Positions 17,131-25,945 of a DNA stretch of 64,000 nt are shown one piece after another (position 1 is the stretch's first letter; each line of letters opens with the position of its first letter). The translations under genes were made by a program, and so were the position numbers. Source of the stretch: Bacteroidales bacterium (GTDB lineage Bacteria > Bacteroidota > Bacteroidia > Bacteroidales > F082). Location: contig JAKSMW010000006.1 of assembly GCA_024400395.1 (NCBI GenBank), forward strand, positions 1 to 64,000. The letters run 5' to 3'. The notes under the pieces are model-generated. The model was given only the letters and a program-made list of their open reading frames with translations, did not search any database and had not been told where the DNA came from.

Positions 17131-18294
17131 ATGATAGAAAAACGTTACAGCCTTCGTGGTGTCTCGGCGGAGAAAGAAGACATCCACAATGCGATAAAAA
17201 ATCTCGATAAAGGGTTGTATCCCAATGCTTTCTGCAAAATCATCCCCGACATTCTCGGCGGCGATGATGAATATTGCAACATCATGCATGCCGACGGCGC
17301 CGGTACGAAGTCATCGCTCGCATATCTTTATTGGAAAGAGACAGGTGACTTGTCGGTATGGGCGGGCATCGCGCAAGACGCCGTCGTCATGAACACCGAC
17401 GACCTGATGTGCGTTGGCGCGACCGACAAGATGCTGCTTTCTTCAACGATAGGGCGTAACAAAAACCTCATCCCGGGCGAGGTCATCTCTGCCGTCATCA
17501 ACGGGACGGAGGAATTCCTCGCGAAGCTGCGTTCACTCGGAGTCGGCATTTACCTCACAGGAGGCGAGACCGCTGACGTGGGCGACTTGGTGAGAACCAT
17601 CATCGTTGACAGCACCGTCACCACGAGGATGAAACGCTCGGAAGTCATTGAGAACCATATCACTCCAGGCAATGTCATCGTCGGTTTCGCGTCATACGGA
17701 CAGGCCACTTACGAAGACAGATACAACGGCGGCATGGGCAGCAACGGATTGACATCAGCCCGTCACGATGTTCTCGGACATTATCTCGCCGAGAAATACG
17801 CCGAGAGCTACGACCACTCAATCCCGGAAGACCTGATTTATTCAGGCAACCACACGCTTACAGAAGCCACTTCCGTGGAAGGCGTCGATGTCGGGAAACT
17901 CATCCTCGCCCCTACCCGCACCTACCTGCCGATGATGGTCCCGATTCTCGAAAACTTCCGCGGACATATCAACGGTATCATCCATTGCAGCGGCGGCGCA
18001 CAGACTAAAGTGACGCATTTCATTGACAATCTTCATATTATCAAAGACAACATGATTGAAATTCCGCCATTGTTCCAGATGATTCAGGAGTCGTCGGGCA
18101 CCGACTGGCAGGAGATGTACAAAGTTTTCAACATGGGTTCGCGTCTTGAGATTTACACCGATGAGAAATCGGCGGAAGAGATGATAAAGATTGCCAACTC
18201 ATTCAATATCAACGCACAGATAATAGGACACGTCGAGGCATCAGACAGAAAACGCCTCACCATAAAAAGTAAATACGGAATATTTGAATACTAA
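17131..18294 (+). CDS. purM: Phosphoribosylformylglycinamidine cyclo-ligase (AIR synthase)
   Basis: 387 residues, the longer Bacteroidota form of PurM, which closes the imidazole ring to give AIR in purine synthesis. Recognisable are HADGAGTKSSLAYLYWKE near residue 55, MNTDDLMCVGA near 90, LTGGETADVGD near 145, and the C-terminal HCSGGAQTKVTHFI and FNMGSRLEIY motifs typical of the AIRS fold. The stop overlaps the prfA start by one base (TAATG), indicating translational coupling. Confidence 0.93.
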   Translation: MIEKRYSLRGVSAEKEDIHNAIKNLDKGLYPNAFCKIIPDILGGDDEYCNIMHADGAGTKSSLAYLYWKETGDLSVWAGIAQDAVVMNTDDLMCVGATDKMLLSSTIGRNKNLIPGEVISAVINGTEEFLAKLRSLGVGIYLTGGETADVGDLVRTIIVDSTVTTRMKRSEVIENHITPGNVIVGFASYGQATYEDRYNGGMGSNGLTSARHDVLGHYLAEKYAESYDHSIPEDLIYSGNHTLTEATSVEGVDVGKLILAPTRTYLPMMVPILENFRGHINGIIHCSGGAQTKVTHFIDNLHIIKDNMIEIPPLFQMIQESSGTDWQEMYKVFNMGSRLEIYTDEKSAEEMIKIANSFNINAQIIGHVEASDRKRLTIKSKYGIFEY

Positions 18295-19373
18295 TGGAAA
18301 TAATTGACAAATTAGAAGAGATAAAAGAACGTTGGGAAGGGCTGCGCGAGCAACTCAACGACCCAGAACTGATGAACGACATGAAGCGTTACGTCAAGGT
18401 GAACAAGGACTACAAAGACCTTGAGCCTGTGATAGATGCGTTCAACCAATACAAGAATTACCTCGCAAACATCGAGGAGGCCAAAGAGATTCTGAAGTCG
18501 GAGAAAGACGAGGACATGCGTGAGATGGCGCAGGAGGAACTCGACGAGGCCACCGAGAAGTCGGCGAAGCTCGAAGAAGACATCCGTCTGATGCTCATCC
18601 CGAAAGACCCGACAGACGGCAAGAACGCCGTGATGGAGATACGTGCCGGCACAGGCGGCGACGAGGCTGCCATCTTCGCGGGCGACCTATACAGGATGTA
18701 TATCAAGTTCTGCGAGACGAGAAACTGGAAGGTCGAGACCGTCGATGCCAACGAAGGCACCGCCGGCGGCTTCAAGGAGATAGTGTTCAACGTCACAGGC
18801 GACGGCGCATACGGAATCCTGAAATTCGAGTCGGGCGTGCACCGCGTGCAGCGCGTGCCGAAGACCGAGACACAAGGACGTATCCACACCTCCGCCGCAT
18901 CAGTCGTGGTGCTCCCAGAAGCCGAAGAGTTCGATGTCGAACTGCTCGACAAAGACATCAAAAAAGAAGTTTATTGCGCGGCGTCAGGCCCCGGCGGACA
19001 GTGCGTCAACACCACATACAGCGCGGTGCGTCTCACCCACATCCCGACAGGTGTCGTGGTGAGTTGCATCGACGAGCGTTCACAGGCAAAAAACATGGCC
19101 AAGGCATTGAAGATCCTGAGGACACGCATCTACGAACAGGAATATAACAAATATATGGAGGAGGTCTGCTCGAAACGTAAAACCATGGTCTCGACCGGCG
19201 ACCGCTCGGCGAAGATACGCACATACAACTATCCGCAGGGGCGCGTCACCGACCACAGAATCGGATTCACGGTATATAACCTGACATCCGTCATGGACGG
19301 CGACCTGACATCATTCATCGAGAACCTCCAGATGGCAGAGAACGCCGAGAGGTTGAAGGAAAGCATGGAATAG
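18294..19373 (+). CDS. prfA: Peptide chain release factor 1
   Basis: 359 residues, full length for RF1, which ends translation at UAA and UAG. The catalytic GGQ is in SGPGGQCVNTTYSAVRLTH near residue 230, and the PCRF domain (IRAGTGGDEAAIFAGDLYRMY) precedes it. Overall pattern and the GVVVSCIDERSQAKN stretch fit RF1 rather than RF2, and there is no programmed-frameshift region at the N-terminus. It is coupled to purM by a one-base overlap; pyrF follows after 60 bp containing a GTTAAAAG repeat. Confidence 0.93.
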   Translation: MEIIDKLEEIKERWEGLREQLNDPELMNDMKRYVKVNKDYKDLEPVIDAFNQYKNYLANIEEAKEILKSEKDEDMREMAQEELDEATEKSAKLEEDIRLMLIPKDPTDGKNAVMEIRAGTGGDEAAIFAGDLYRMYIKFCETRNWKVETVDANEGTAGGFKEIVFNVTGDGAYGILKFESGVHRVQRVPKTETQGRIHTSAASVVVLPEAEEFDVELLDKDIKKEVYCAASGPGGQCVNTTYSAVRLTHIPTGVVVSCIDERSQAKNMAKALKILRTRIYEQEYNKYMEEVCSKRKTMVSTGDRSAKIRTYNYPQGRVTDHRIGFTVYNLTSVMDGDLTSFIENLQMAENAERLKESME

Positions 19374-19433
19374 TCAGTTAAAAGTTAAAAGAGTAAAGTT
19401 AAAAGACAACAGAACTACAGTCCTAACCGCAAC

Positions 19434-20243
19434 ATGAACAAACAGCAAATCATAAATCAAATCCGTGCAAAGAAGTCGTTCCTTTGCGTCGGTCTTGACA
19501 CAGACATCAAGAAAATACCGCAGCATCTTCTCAATGAGGAAGACCCTGTCTTCGCCTTCAACAAGGCCATCATCGACACCACCGCGAGATACGCCATCGC
19601 CTTCAAGCCGAACACGGCGTTTTACGAAGTCTATGGCGCGAAAGGCTGGGCAAGTCTCGAAAAGACAATCAATTACATCAAGACAAATTACCCGGAGATG
19701 TTCGTCATCGCCGATGCGAAACGCGGCGACATTGGCAACACATCAGCCAACTATGCACGCGCTTTCTTCGAGACATTGAAAGCCGACGCCATCACAGTGG
19801 CCCCTTACATGGGCGTTGACTCCGTCGAGCCGTTCCTCGGCTTTGACGACAAATGGGTGATTCTTCTTGCCCTGACATCAAACAAAGGCTCGAAAGATTT
19901 CCAATACCTCAACATCGAAGGCAAGGAATTATATAAGAACGTCTTAGCGAAATCGGCGGAATGGGCTGGCAGTGACAAGATGATGTACGTTGTCGGCGCA
20001 ACACATCCAGAGGAACTCGGCGAGATCCGCAAACTTCTTCCGGAGCATTTCCTTCTCGTCCCAGGTGTCGGAGCGCAAGGCGGCGACCTTCAGGCTGTCG
20101 CAAAATTCGGCCTTAACAAAGACTGCGGACTTATCGTCAACTCGTCGCGCGGCATCATCTACGCCTCCAACGGCGAAGACTTCGCCGAAAGAGCAGCCGA
20201 AGAAGCAAGGAAACTGCAAGAACAGATGGCAGCCGTCTTATAG
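19434..20243 (+). CDS. pyrF: Orotidine 5'-phosphate decarboxylase (type 2)
   Basis: 269 residues. It makes UMP from OMP, the last step of de novo pyrimidine synthesis. The substrate-binding FLCVGLDTD motif is near residue 16, the catalytic [11 protein letters not shown] motif near 95, and [10 protein letters not shown] near 210 marks the phosphate-binding end. Length and motif context fit the type 2 subfamily common in Bacteroidota and actinobacteria. It probably shares the purM-prfA transcript. pyrK and pyrD of the same pathway are at 47.2-48.9 kb. Confidence 0.93.
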   Translation: MNKQQIINQIRAKKSFLCVGLDTDIKKIPQHLLNEEDPVFAFNKAIIDTTARYAIAFKPNTAFYEVYGAKGWASLEKTINYIKTNYPEMFVIADAKRGDIGNTSANYARAFFETLKADAITVAPYMGVDSVEPFLGFDDKWVILLALTSNKGSKDFQYLNIEGKELYKNVLAKSAEWAGSDKMMYVVGATHPEELGEIRKLLPEHFLLVPGVGAQGGDLQAVAKFGLNKDCGLIVNSSRGIIYASNGEDFAERAAEEARKLQEQMAAVL

Positions 20244-20283
20244 GTGAAAGTTATAAAGGCAAAAAAGATTGAGCAATTAAGAA

Positions 20284-20327
20284 ACTTGTATAACTTGTGA
20301 AAAAACTCGTGTAACTTGTGTTAAAAT
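20284..20327 (+). repeat. AACTTGTG repeat, two copies
   Basis: ACTTGTATAACTTGTGAAAA is followed by ACTCGTGTAACTTGTGTTAA. The same unit is repeated four times at 63619-63709 and appears degenerate and inverted at 25863-25945. Confidence 0.75.
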
Positions 20328-20403
20328 ATTTGCTTCGATTTTTTAGCGTTAATACTTTTTTTAAAAAACATTCAAAAAACAGCTTCAAGTCACAAAAGAT
20401 TTA

Positions 20404-20411
20404 TATCTTTG
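20404..20411 (+). promoter_or_regulatory. Promoter -7 element for the Rpn-type nuclease gene
   Basis: TATCTTTG is an exact TAnnTTTG. The in-frame TTG at 20409 lies inside it, so translation must start further down, at ATG 20436. Confidence 0.6.
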
Positions 20412-20435
20412 CAGCCGATTGTCAAAGACAAGATT

Positions 20436-21320
20436 ATGACTACATTATTCGACTATAGCAGAACACGTTACATCAATCCGCTTACGGATTTTGGCTTCAA
20501 GAGAATTTTCGGTGACAAGGATATCATGAAAGCGTTTCTCACCGATTTGCTTCAACCGAGTTCACCGATAAAGGATTTGATTTTCCTTGACAAAGAGTTA
20601 GGCCCTGACAATGAGACATTTAGAGGTGTCATTTACGACTTGCGCTGCATGACTGAAGACGGAGACGAGTTTATCGTTGAGATGCAAAACCGCGGACAGG
20701 AACATTTCAGCGAGAGGATTCTTTATTACTTGTCGCGTTCGTTCTCAAATCAGAAAGGATCCGGCGACAAGAACTGGGATTACAGTCTGAAGCCGATTTA
20801 CGGCGTGTTTTTCCTGAATTTTCACATGAAAGGGTTCAAGCCTCGTTACTTGAGGACGATTCAGATGACCGTCAGTGAGACGGGCGAGCTGTTCTCCGAC
20901 AAACTGAAGGCCTTCACATTGGAAATCCCTGATTTCAAAGACAAATCAGAAGATTACCCGAAAACGATGATTGAATATTGGCTATACATCTTGGCAAACA
21001 TGCAGAATTTCAAAGGACAATTGCCTTTCATACAAAAACAACCTGTATTCAAGAAAGTCGGCAGGATTTCAGAAATAGCTCAACTGACTCCAGAGGACCT
21101 ACGGTCATACGACAAGAACATGGACACCATCCGCACAAATAACGAGGTCATTAGTTTTGCCAAAATCGAAGGCAGAAATGAGGGAATAAAAGAAGGAATA
21201 AAAGAAGGAATAAAAGAAGGAATCCACAAAGTCGCCGCAAGCATGAAAGAAATGGGACTGCCAATGTCACAAATAATTCAGGCGACAGGGCTCTCCGAAG
21301 ATGAAATTGCCGCATTGTAA
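20436..21320 (+). CDS. Rpn family / PD-(D/E)XK nuclease-transposase-like protein
   Basis: 294 residues from ATG 20436. The opening YINPLTDFGFKRIFGDKD and the following D-x(n)-ExQ active site (YDLRCMTEDGDEFIVEMQNRGQ) are those of the Rpn / PD-(D/E)XK_2 proteins, which include recombination-promoting nucleases and are often mobile, multicopy genes in gut bacteria. The C-terminal part carries four GIKE/GIHK units encoded by 12-bp direct repeats (21183-21218), then a small helical domain (MGLPMSQIIQATGLSEDEI) typical of the family. It has its own promoter and ends in a shared bidirectional terminator. Cellular role unknown. Confidence 0.85.
   Translation: MTTLFDYSRTRYINPLTDFGFKRIFGDKDIMKAFLTDLLQPSSPIKDLIFLDKELGPDNETFRGVIYDLRCMTEDGDEFIVEMQNRGQEHFSERILYYLSRSFSNQKGSGDKNWDYSLKPIYGVFFLNFHMKGFKPRYLRTIQMTVSETGELFSDKLKAFTLEIPDFKDKSEDYPKTMIEYWLYILANMQNFKGQLPFIQKQPVFKKVGRISEIAQLTPEDLRSYDKNMDTIRTNNEVISFAKIEGRNEGIKEGIKEGIKEGIHKVAASMKEMGLPMSQIIQATGLSEDEIAAL
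21183..21218 (+). repeat. 12-bp tandem repeat inside the Rpn-type gene
   Basis: GGAATAAAAGAA is present three times exactly (21183, 21195, 21207), with a partial fourth copy, coding for GIKE units. Loss or gain of one copy keeps the reading frame. Confidence 0.9.
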
Positions 21321-21356
21321 TTGTAAATGCACTTTCACACCATCTCAAATCTTCAC

Positions 21357-21412
21357 GATAAAGATAAAAATGGGCTGACGTTAAGATACGTCAGCCCATT
21401 TTTATCTTTATC
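21357..21412. terminator. Bidirectional terminator between convergent genes
   Basis: A perfect 24-bp stem (21357-21380 with 21389-21412, core AAAAATGGGCTGACG) closes an 8-nt loop. The arms are A-rich outside and T-rich inside the transcripts on both strands, so it can serve both the Rpn-type gene (plus) and the Omp28-like gene (minus). Confidence 0.9.
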
Positions 21413-21434
21413 ACTTTAACTTTTAACTGAAAAG

Positions 21435-23195
21435 TTATCTTGCGATAGTGACTTTCTGTGTCTTCACGGCACCGTCGTCAGCAACGACTTTGACGAAATA
21501 AACGCCATTGTCGAATGAAGCGACATTCACTGACGTCTTGGCTGAACCTTCGACGTTGGCGACCATCTGACCGAGTGAGTTGTAAATCTCAACAGTCTTG
21601 ATGTTTTCACCTTCAACGAAGATGGTGCTGTTGGCTGGGTTAGGATAGACTTTCATGCCGTTCAGTCCGTTTTCGCCGACTAAATCCTCACCTCTGTTGA
21701 TTCTCATGAGTTCTGAACCGTGTGCGCCGAAGTCACCGTTGTCCTGGTCCTGACCGATGATATACACATCATTGACTTTGATCTTGTACCAGCCTTCGCC
21801 GTATGTGCAGCAAATGCCGTTTTCATTGTTGTCGTAGATGTTGAACAGATAATCAGCACCTGTAGGGATGTCTTCGATTGTCTCGACATGGAGTTGTGTT
21901 GAACCTGATGAGATGAGGTGTGCATACGGGCCGCCTTCCGCGATTACTTCACCGAGTGAGTTGACGAGATCCCATGTGGTCTGTTCGCCGAACTGGTCTT
22001 GGTTGATGTAAATCTTCATCGTTGTCGTCTCGCCTTCAATCGGTTCTGTCTCAACCCATTCGTTGCACACAGCGGTGAAGTTAACCTCGTAAGGATAATC
22101 TTGACCGTTAGCCTTCACTATCGTGAGCTTGCCGGCGTTCGTCCCGAATGGAATCTCCATCTCGAAAGAAACATCTTCCTTGATCCTTGGCTCGAGGTTT
22201 CCAGTCCATTCATATTCCTCGACAGCGTTGCCGACTTCGACCTTGTACTGGATTGACGTGAGGTTCTCTGTTCCGCCGTTCACCAGACTGAAATCGAATG
22301 TCTTCACCTGGCTGCAAACCGCCATAGCACGCTGGCTGACACTCTTGATGACAGGATAGATCGGTTCGTCTGACCCCTCCGACTTCTCAAGCATGTTGGC
22401 GGAAAGGATATTGCGCGCCGGATTGTTCGTTGTCCTTGCGCAGACGAAAGCGAGGAAGTGGATGTTTTCAATGTCAACTTCAACGCCGTTTGGTGAGCCG
22501 ATCATCTCAGGAATAGCGTATGTGTATTCCTTTGTGATGAATGTGCCGGCTGTTGTCGGTGTGATTGGGTCGCCCCATAAACTCTCATTGATGGCATCGC
22601 GGAGGATATGCATGTGGCAGTACTGACCGCCGACCCACTGTGACGGGTTCGAGGCGCCGCCGCTCTGCGAACCCCAGATGCTGTCCTGAAGCATATAAAC
22701 GGTAAGGTAGTTGGTCGTCTCCGTGCTGTTTCCGGTGTAATAGACCTCAACTGTGATGCTGGCTTCACGTGTCTCCGGGTTGATGACGACCTGACCGCCG
22801 ACGTTGAGTTCTGAAGCCTGTGCCAACTGCTGGGATGCGGTACCTGACCACTGACCACGATTTATGGACTGCGCTGTTGAACGATTGACCAAACCAGCAG
22901 GGAAACTAGTCACGCCATAACCAGCGCATATCTGCTCGCTTACCGTTGTGTTGAAGTTTGGATAACTTGTCGGAGCAAAGCTGCCTGCATGAATGTTGAC
23001 CGCCCATGCCCTGCCTGGGTTGTTGTTGCAGATCGAGTTTGCGATGACGTGTCCGTCCGGGCAGTAGCCGCAGTTACGGCCAGTGAACTCTTCAATGACG
23101 ACGTTCCTGTTTGCAGGCTCCGTCGATACGAACATCTGTGCGCTTGCCATGAAGCCGGCCACAAGTCCTAATACGAGAAATGTAAGTTTTTTCAT
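21435..23195 (-). CDS. Omp28-like secreted protein with thioredoxin-type CxxC and T9SS sorting domain
   Basis: 586 residues. A Sec signal peptide (residues 1-19, ending MASAQ) is followed by VVIEEFTGRNCGYCPDG, the thioredoxin-like CGYC active site characteristic of Omp28-related proteins, then beta-rich segments. The C-terminal 75 residues (from about 510, KVYPNPANSTIFVEG to GVYFVKVV and a basic end VTIAR) are a type A sorting domain for type IX secretion, so the protein should be exported to the surface or medium. The middle part contains a C-C-containing stretch (NENGICCTYGEGWYKI). A surface redox role is possible but unproven. The gene lies downstream of ilvE with a probable terminator between. 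Confidence 0.88.
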   Translation of the reverse strand: MKKLTFLVLGLVAGFMASAQMFVSTEPANRNVVIEEFTGRNCGYCPDGHVIANSICNNNPGRAWAVNIHAGSFAPTSYPNFNTTVSEQICAGYGVTSFPAGLVNRSTAQSINRGQWSGTASQQLAQASELNVGGQVVINPETREASITVEVYYTGNSTETTNYLTVYMLQDSIWGSQSGGASNPSQWVGGQYCHMHILRDAINESLWGDPITPTTAGTFITKEYTYAIPEMIGSPNGVEVDIENIHFLAFVCARTTNNPARNILSANMLEKSEGSDEPIYPVIKSVSQRAMAVCSQVKTFDFSLVNGGTENLTSIQYKVEVGNAVEEYEWTGNLEPRIKEDVSFEMEIPFGTNAGKLTIVKANGQDYPYEVNFTAVCNEWVETEPIEGETTTMKIYINQDQFGEQTTWDLVNSLGEVIAEGGPYAHLISSGSTQLHVETIEDIPTGADYLFNIYDNNENGICCTYGEGWYKIKVNDVYIIGQDQDNGDFGAHGSELMRINRGEDLVGENGLNGMKVYPNPANSTIFVEGENIKTVEIYNSLGQMVANVEGSAKTSVNVASFDNGVYFVKVVADDGAVKTQKVTIAR

Positions 23196-23246
23196 CTTTT
23201 CTCAGATTTATTGTTAATAATAATTATGATTTATTTTTGAATTTGG

Positions 23247-23285
23247 AAAAAGAGGAAAGTGGAAATCTACTCTCTCTCCTCTTTT
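23247..23285 (-). terminator. Probable terminator after ilvE
   Basis: On the minus strand AAAAGAGGA pairs with TCCTCTTTT (9 bp) around a loop of about 20 nt, and T residues follow. It separates ilvE from the Omp28-like gene. Confidence 0.5.
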
Positions 23286-23297
23286 AACTTTTAACCC

Positions 23298-24329
23298 TTA
23301 AAGTTCAACTTCAGTGTTCCAGCCGAACTCGTCTTTCTCTGCGCCTGTCTGGATGCCGCGGAGCTTGTTGTAAAGCTTCTGGCTCCACGGACCCGGCTTG
23401 CCGTCACCGAACTGGTACGACTTGCCTGTGTCAGGGTCATCGATGCGTGAGATCGGGCTGATGACAGCTGCTGTTCCGCATGCGCCGGCTTCCTCGAATG
23501 TGGCGAGCTCCTCTTCAGCGATCGGGCGGCGTTCGACCTTCATGCCGAGGCTTTCAGCAAGCTGCATCAAGCTCTTGTTGGTGATTGAAGGAAGAATTGA
23601 TGTCGATTTCGGAGTGATGTATGTGTTGTCTTTGATAGCGAAGAAGTTAGCTGCGCCGGCTTCGTCGATATATTTCTTTTCCTTTGCGTCGAGATAGAAC
23701 TCGCATGCGTACTGACCGCCGTGGCAGGCTTCCATGTGGGCGCGCAATGATGCCGCGTAGTTGCCGCCGACCTTGTAGATACCTGTTCCGAGAGGAGCCG
23801 AACGGTCGTACTTACGTGTGATGACGTATGGGTTTGCCATGAAACCGCCCTTGAAATACGGGCCTACCGGTGTCGCGAACACGACGAACAGATATTCATC
23901 AGCCGGTTTCACACCAACGCGGGCGCCTGTGCCGATGAGCAACGGACGGAGGTACAACGAAGCGCCGCTCTCGTATGTCGGGACGAACTCCTTGTTGACC
24001 TGTACGCATTTAATCATAGCTTCTTTGAACTTCTCCATCGGGAAACGTGGCATGCAGATGCCGTCGCACGATGTCTCGAGACGTTTTGCATTCTCTTCCA
24101 TACGGAAAATGCGAACCTTGCCGTCAACGCCGCGGTGAGCCTTCAGACCTTCGAAAGCCTCCTGACCGTAGTGCAGGCATGTTGCCGCCATGTGAATGTT
24201 GATTGTCTCTTCCGAGCAGATTTCAAGCTCGCCCCACTCACCATTGCGGTAGTAGCAGCGGACGTTGTAGTTTGTTTTCAAATAACCGAACGGGAGTGAA
24301 CCCCAGTCAATGTCTTTAGTGTTTTGCAT
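23298..24329 (-). CDS. ilvE: Branched-chain amino acid aminotransferase
   Basis: 343 residues from ATG 24329 (MQNTKDIDWGSLPFGY). A longer frame to 24377 is rejected because its start lies inside the -7 promoter element (24375-24382). It is a fold-type IV PLP enzyme that makes Leu, Ile and Val from their keto acids. The YGQEAFEGLKAHRG motif is near residue 55, the PLP lysine is in YKVGGNYAASL near 185, and YIDEAGAANFF / PSITNKSLMQLAE follow as in class BCAT-II. It appears to be transcribed alone. Confidence 0.93.
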   Translation of the reverse strand: MQNTKDIDWGSLPFGYLKTNYNVRCYYRNGEWGELEICSEETINIHMAATCLHYGQEAFEGLKAHRGVDGKVRIFRMEENAKRLETSCDGICMPRFPMEKFKEAMIKCVQVNKEFVPTYESGASLYLRPLLIGTGARVGVKPADEYLFVVFATPVGPYFKGGFMANPYVITRKYDRSAPLGTGIYKVGGNYAASLRAHMEACHGGQYACEFYLDAKEKKYIDEAGAANFFAIKDNTYITPKSTSILPSITNKSLMQLAESLGMKVERRPIAEEELATFEEAGACGTAAVISPISRIDDPDTGKSYQFGDGKPGPWSQKLYNKLRGIQTGAEKDEFGWNTEVEL

Positions 24330-24374
24330 GATATTTTTATTTTTTAAGATTAATAAATTCGTTTTTTCAAATTG

Positions 24375-24382
24375 CAAAGATA
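24375..24382 (-). promoter_or_regulatory. Promoter -7 element for ilvE
   Basis: CAAAGATA on the plus strand reads TATCTTTG on the minus strand, an exact TAnnTTTG, 46 bp before ATG 24329. Confidence 0.6.
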
Positions 24383-24444
24383 CAATTTTTTTAATAATTA
24401 TTCTTATTGTCGAAAATATTTTAATAATCTCGAAAAACGGATAT

Positions 24445-25296
24445 TCACTCCTGCTCTCTCAGCACGACATCCCAGCCGCAAGTGCTTGACGGACGGTACG
24501 TTCCGCTCCAGAGTTCAAAGCCGTCCTTGTATATCGTCATCCTCTGGCTCTCCATCTGCTTCGTCATCGGGATGTCGATACGGAAGCTGCCGGTTCCGTC
24601 GGTCAGCGTTTTGATGTCCTGCACGATGACAGTCGCGCCGGCGACAGGTCTCCCCTGCTCATCGATGACATTGCCGAAGATGACGCCGAGGCTGTTATCG
24701 CGACGCAGCGGCAGCGTCAGCGATTTCCTCATCTTCATCATCGTGTCAACAGTTTGATAGCCAGATGATTCAAAGATGACGTGCATCGTCTTATATTTAT
24801 CGCCGAAAGAGATGTTTTCTATCAGAGTTGTCATATTTCCTTTGTCAACCGGCACTTTGACAGGTTCATTTCCATTGATACTGTATGTGATACTGCCTGT
24901 TTCAAACGGCAGCGACGGGATGGCAAAATCGGGGTCTTCCGTCACGTTTATCTTGACATCCAACGGTTTGAAGACGCACCAGCAGATAACGAAAACGAGC
25001 AGTGCTGTCGCGAACAACGCGCTCAGGTAAGCCGCACGTCTCTTGCGTTTCGCCTTGCCGTCGATGATGCCGTCCATGACGAGTCGGCGTACCACGATGT
25101 CGTATGCCATTTCGGAGAACCGTTCCGCCGCCATCTTCTGGAACGCTATCGCGCGGCTCGCCTCGACAGCCTCCTCCAAGGCCTTCTCGTTAGACGCAAG
25201 ATATGCCTTCACGAGGCCTTTTTCATCCTCGTTGGTCAGTCCGTCAAGATAACGGGCCAACAACTCTTCCGGCAGCTTATCCGTTTTTTCTGACAT
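24445..25296 (-). CDS. Membrane anti-sigma-like protein with C-terminal carboxypeptidase-regulatory-like domain
   Basis: 283 residues from ATG 25296 (MSEKTDKLPEELLARYLDGL); a GGGAGAT just before this ATG is a rare Shine-Dalgarno-like signal and favours it over a TTG 12 bp upstream. Residues 1-90 are helical and cytoplasmic, with the ARYLDG.TNEDE opening common in anti-sigma factors. One membrane helix (about 92-110) follows. The periplasmic part ends in a CarboxypepD_reg-like domain (GNVIDEQGRPVAGATVIVQD, about 210-280). The start overlaps the sigma-factor gene by 20 bp, so the two are coupled. The role as its anti-sigma partner is inferred from topology and position. Confidence 0.75.
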   Translation of the reverse strand: MSEKTDKLPEELLARYLDGLTNEDEKGLVKAYLASNEKALEEAVEASRAIAFQKMAAERFSEMAYDIVVRRLVMDGIIDGKAKRKRRAAYLSALFATALLVFVICWCVFKPLDVKINVTEDPDFAIPSLPFETGSITYSINGNEPVKVPVDKGNMTTLIENISFGDKYKTMHVIFESSGYQTVDTMMKMRKSLTLPLRRDNSLGVIFGNVIDEQGRPVAGATVIVQDIKTLTDGTGSFRIDIPMTKQMESQRMTIYKDGFELWSGTYRPSSTCGWDVVLREQE

Positions 25297-25861
25297 ATCT
25301 CCCGTCAATTAATTTCTTCAATTCGGCCTTCGCCCTTTTCGAGATTGTATAGACATTTTCGATGCTGACTCCCATTGACCTTGCGATTTCGTCAGCTTTC
25401 ATGCCTTTCCATTCCGACAAAAGAACGTATTTATACCTCGCGTTTTCGATGCTGTTGATGGCATCAAGGAGTTCAAAATGCATCAGATGCGCATTGTCCT
25501 CCTCATATTCGACGATGTTCTCGTCAAGCAGGACCGCCTTATCGTCAGTCGTGGCGACATTTTTCTTCTTTTCATCAAAAAACCTCACCAAAACCGTTGA
25601 CAGCCAAGTGTCAAGGCTGGAAAGGAATTTGAATCTCCTCAATTTCTCCCAGCCATTTTTGTGCAAAAATAAATAAAATTCAGTTATCAGCTCCTCTTTT
25701 TTGACATTAGATGAAAACGTGCGCCTGATGATGAAGGAGAAGAGCTTGTCGCAACGATAAAACAACAGATACTCGATGGCGTCTTCGTCATTATTCATGA
25801 CAGCCTCAAGCAACTCTTTGTCAGACAGCGACTTAAAATATTTCAGCCTTTTCCGCCTCAA
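25277..25861 (-). CDS. Sigma-70 family RNA polymerase sigma factor, ECF-like
   Basis: 194 residues. Region 2 spans about residues 12-95 (LSDKELLEAVMNNDEDAIEYLLF to FKFLSSLDTWLSTVLVRFFDEKKK) and region 4 about 135-190 (ARYKYVLLSEWKGMKADEIARSMGVSIENVYTISKRA), separated by an acidic linker. There is no ATG in frame before residue 22, inside region 2, so translation probably begins at TTG 25861, an uncommon start that may keep expression low. The gene lies 69 bp behind a TPR gene and overlaps the anti-sigma-like gene. Regulated promoters are unknown. Confidence 0.85.
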   Translation of the reverse strand: MRRKRLKYFKSLSDKELLEAVMNNDEDAIEYLLFYRCDKLFSFIIRRTFSSNVKKEELITEFYLFLHKNGWEKLRRFKFLSSLDTWLSTVLVRFFDEKKKNVATTDDKAVLLDENIVEYEEDNAHLMHFELLDAINSIENARYKYVLLSEWKGMKADEIARSMGVSIENVYTISKRAKAELKKLIDGRYVRKNG

Positions 25862-25862
25862 C

Positions 25863-25945
25863 TCACAAGCACTTTTTTACACAAGTTTCACAAGCATTAT
25901 CACTAGTCACACAAGTTTTCACCTAACAACCTATTCACCTAACCT
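25863..25945. repeat. Mixed ACACAAGTTTCACAAG and CACCTAA repeat
   Basis: Degenerate CACAAG(T/C) words are followed by CACCTAACAACCTATTCACCTAACC. The first part resembles the inverse of the AACTTGTG units at 20284 and 63619, the second the CACCTAA family. It separates the TPR gene from the sigma factor and runs into the last codons of the TPR gene. Confidence 0.6.

Noticed and set aside
20436..21320. Insertion-sequence transposase
   Set aside because: The Rpn-type gene is related by fold to transposase-like nucleases, but no terminal inverted repeats or target duplications were seen beside it.
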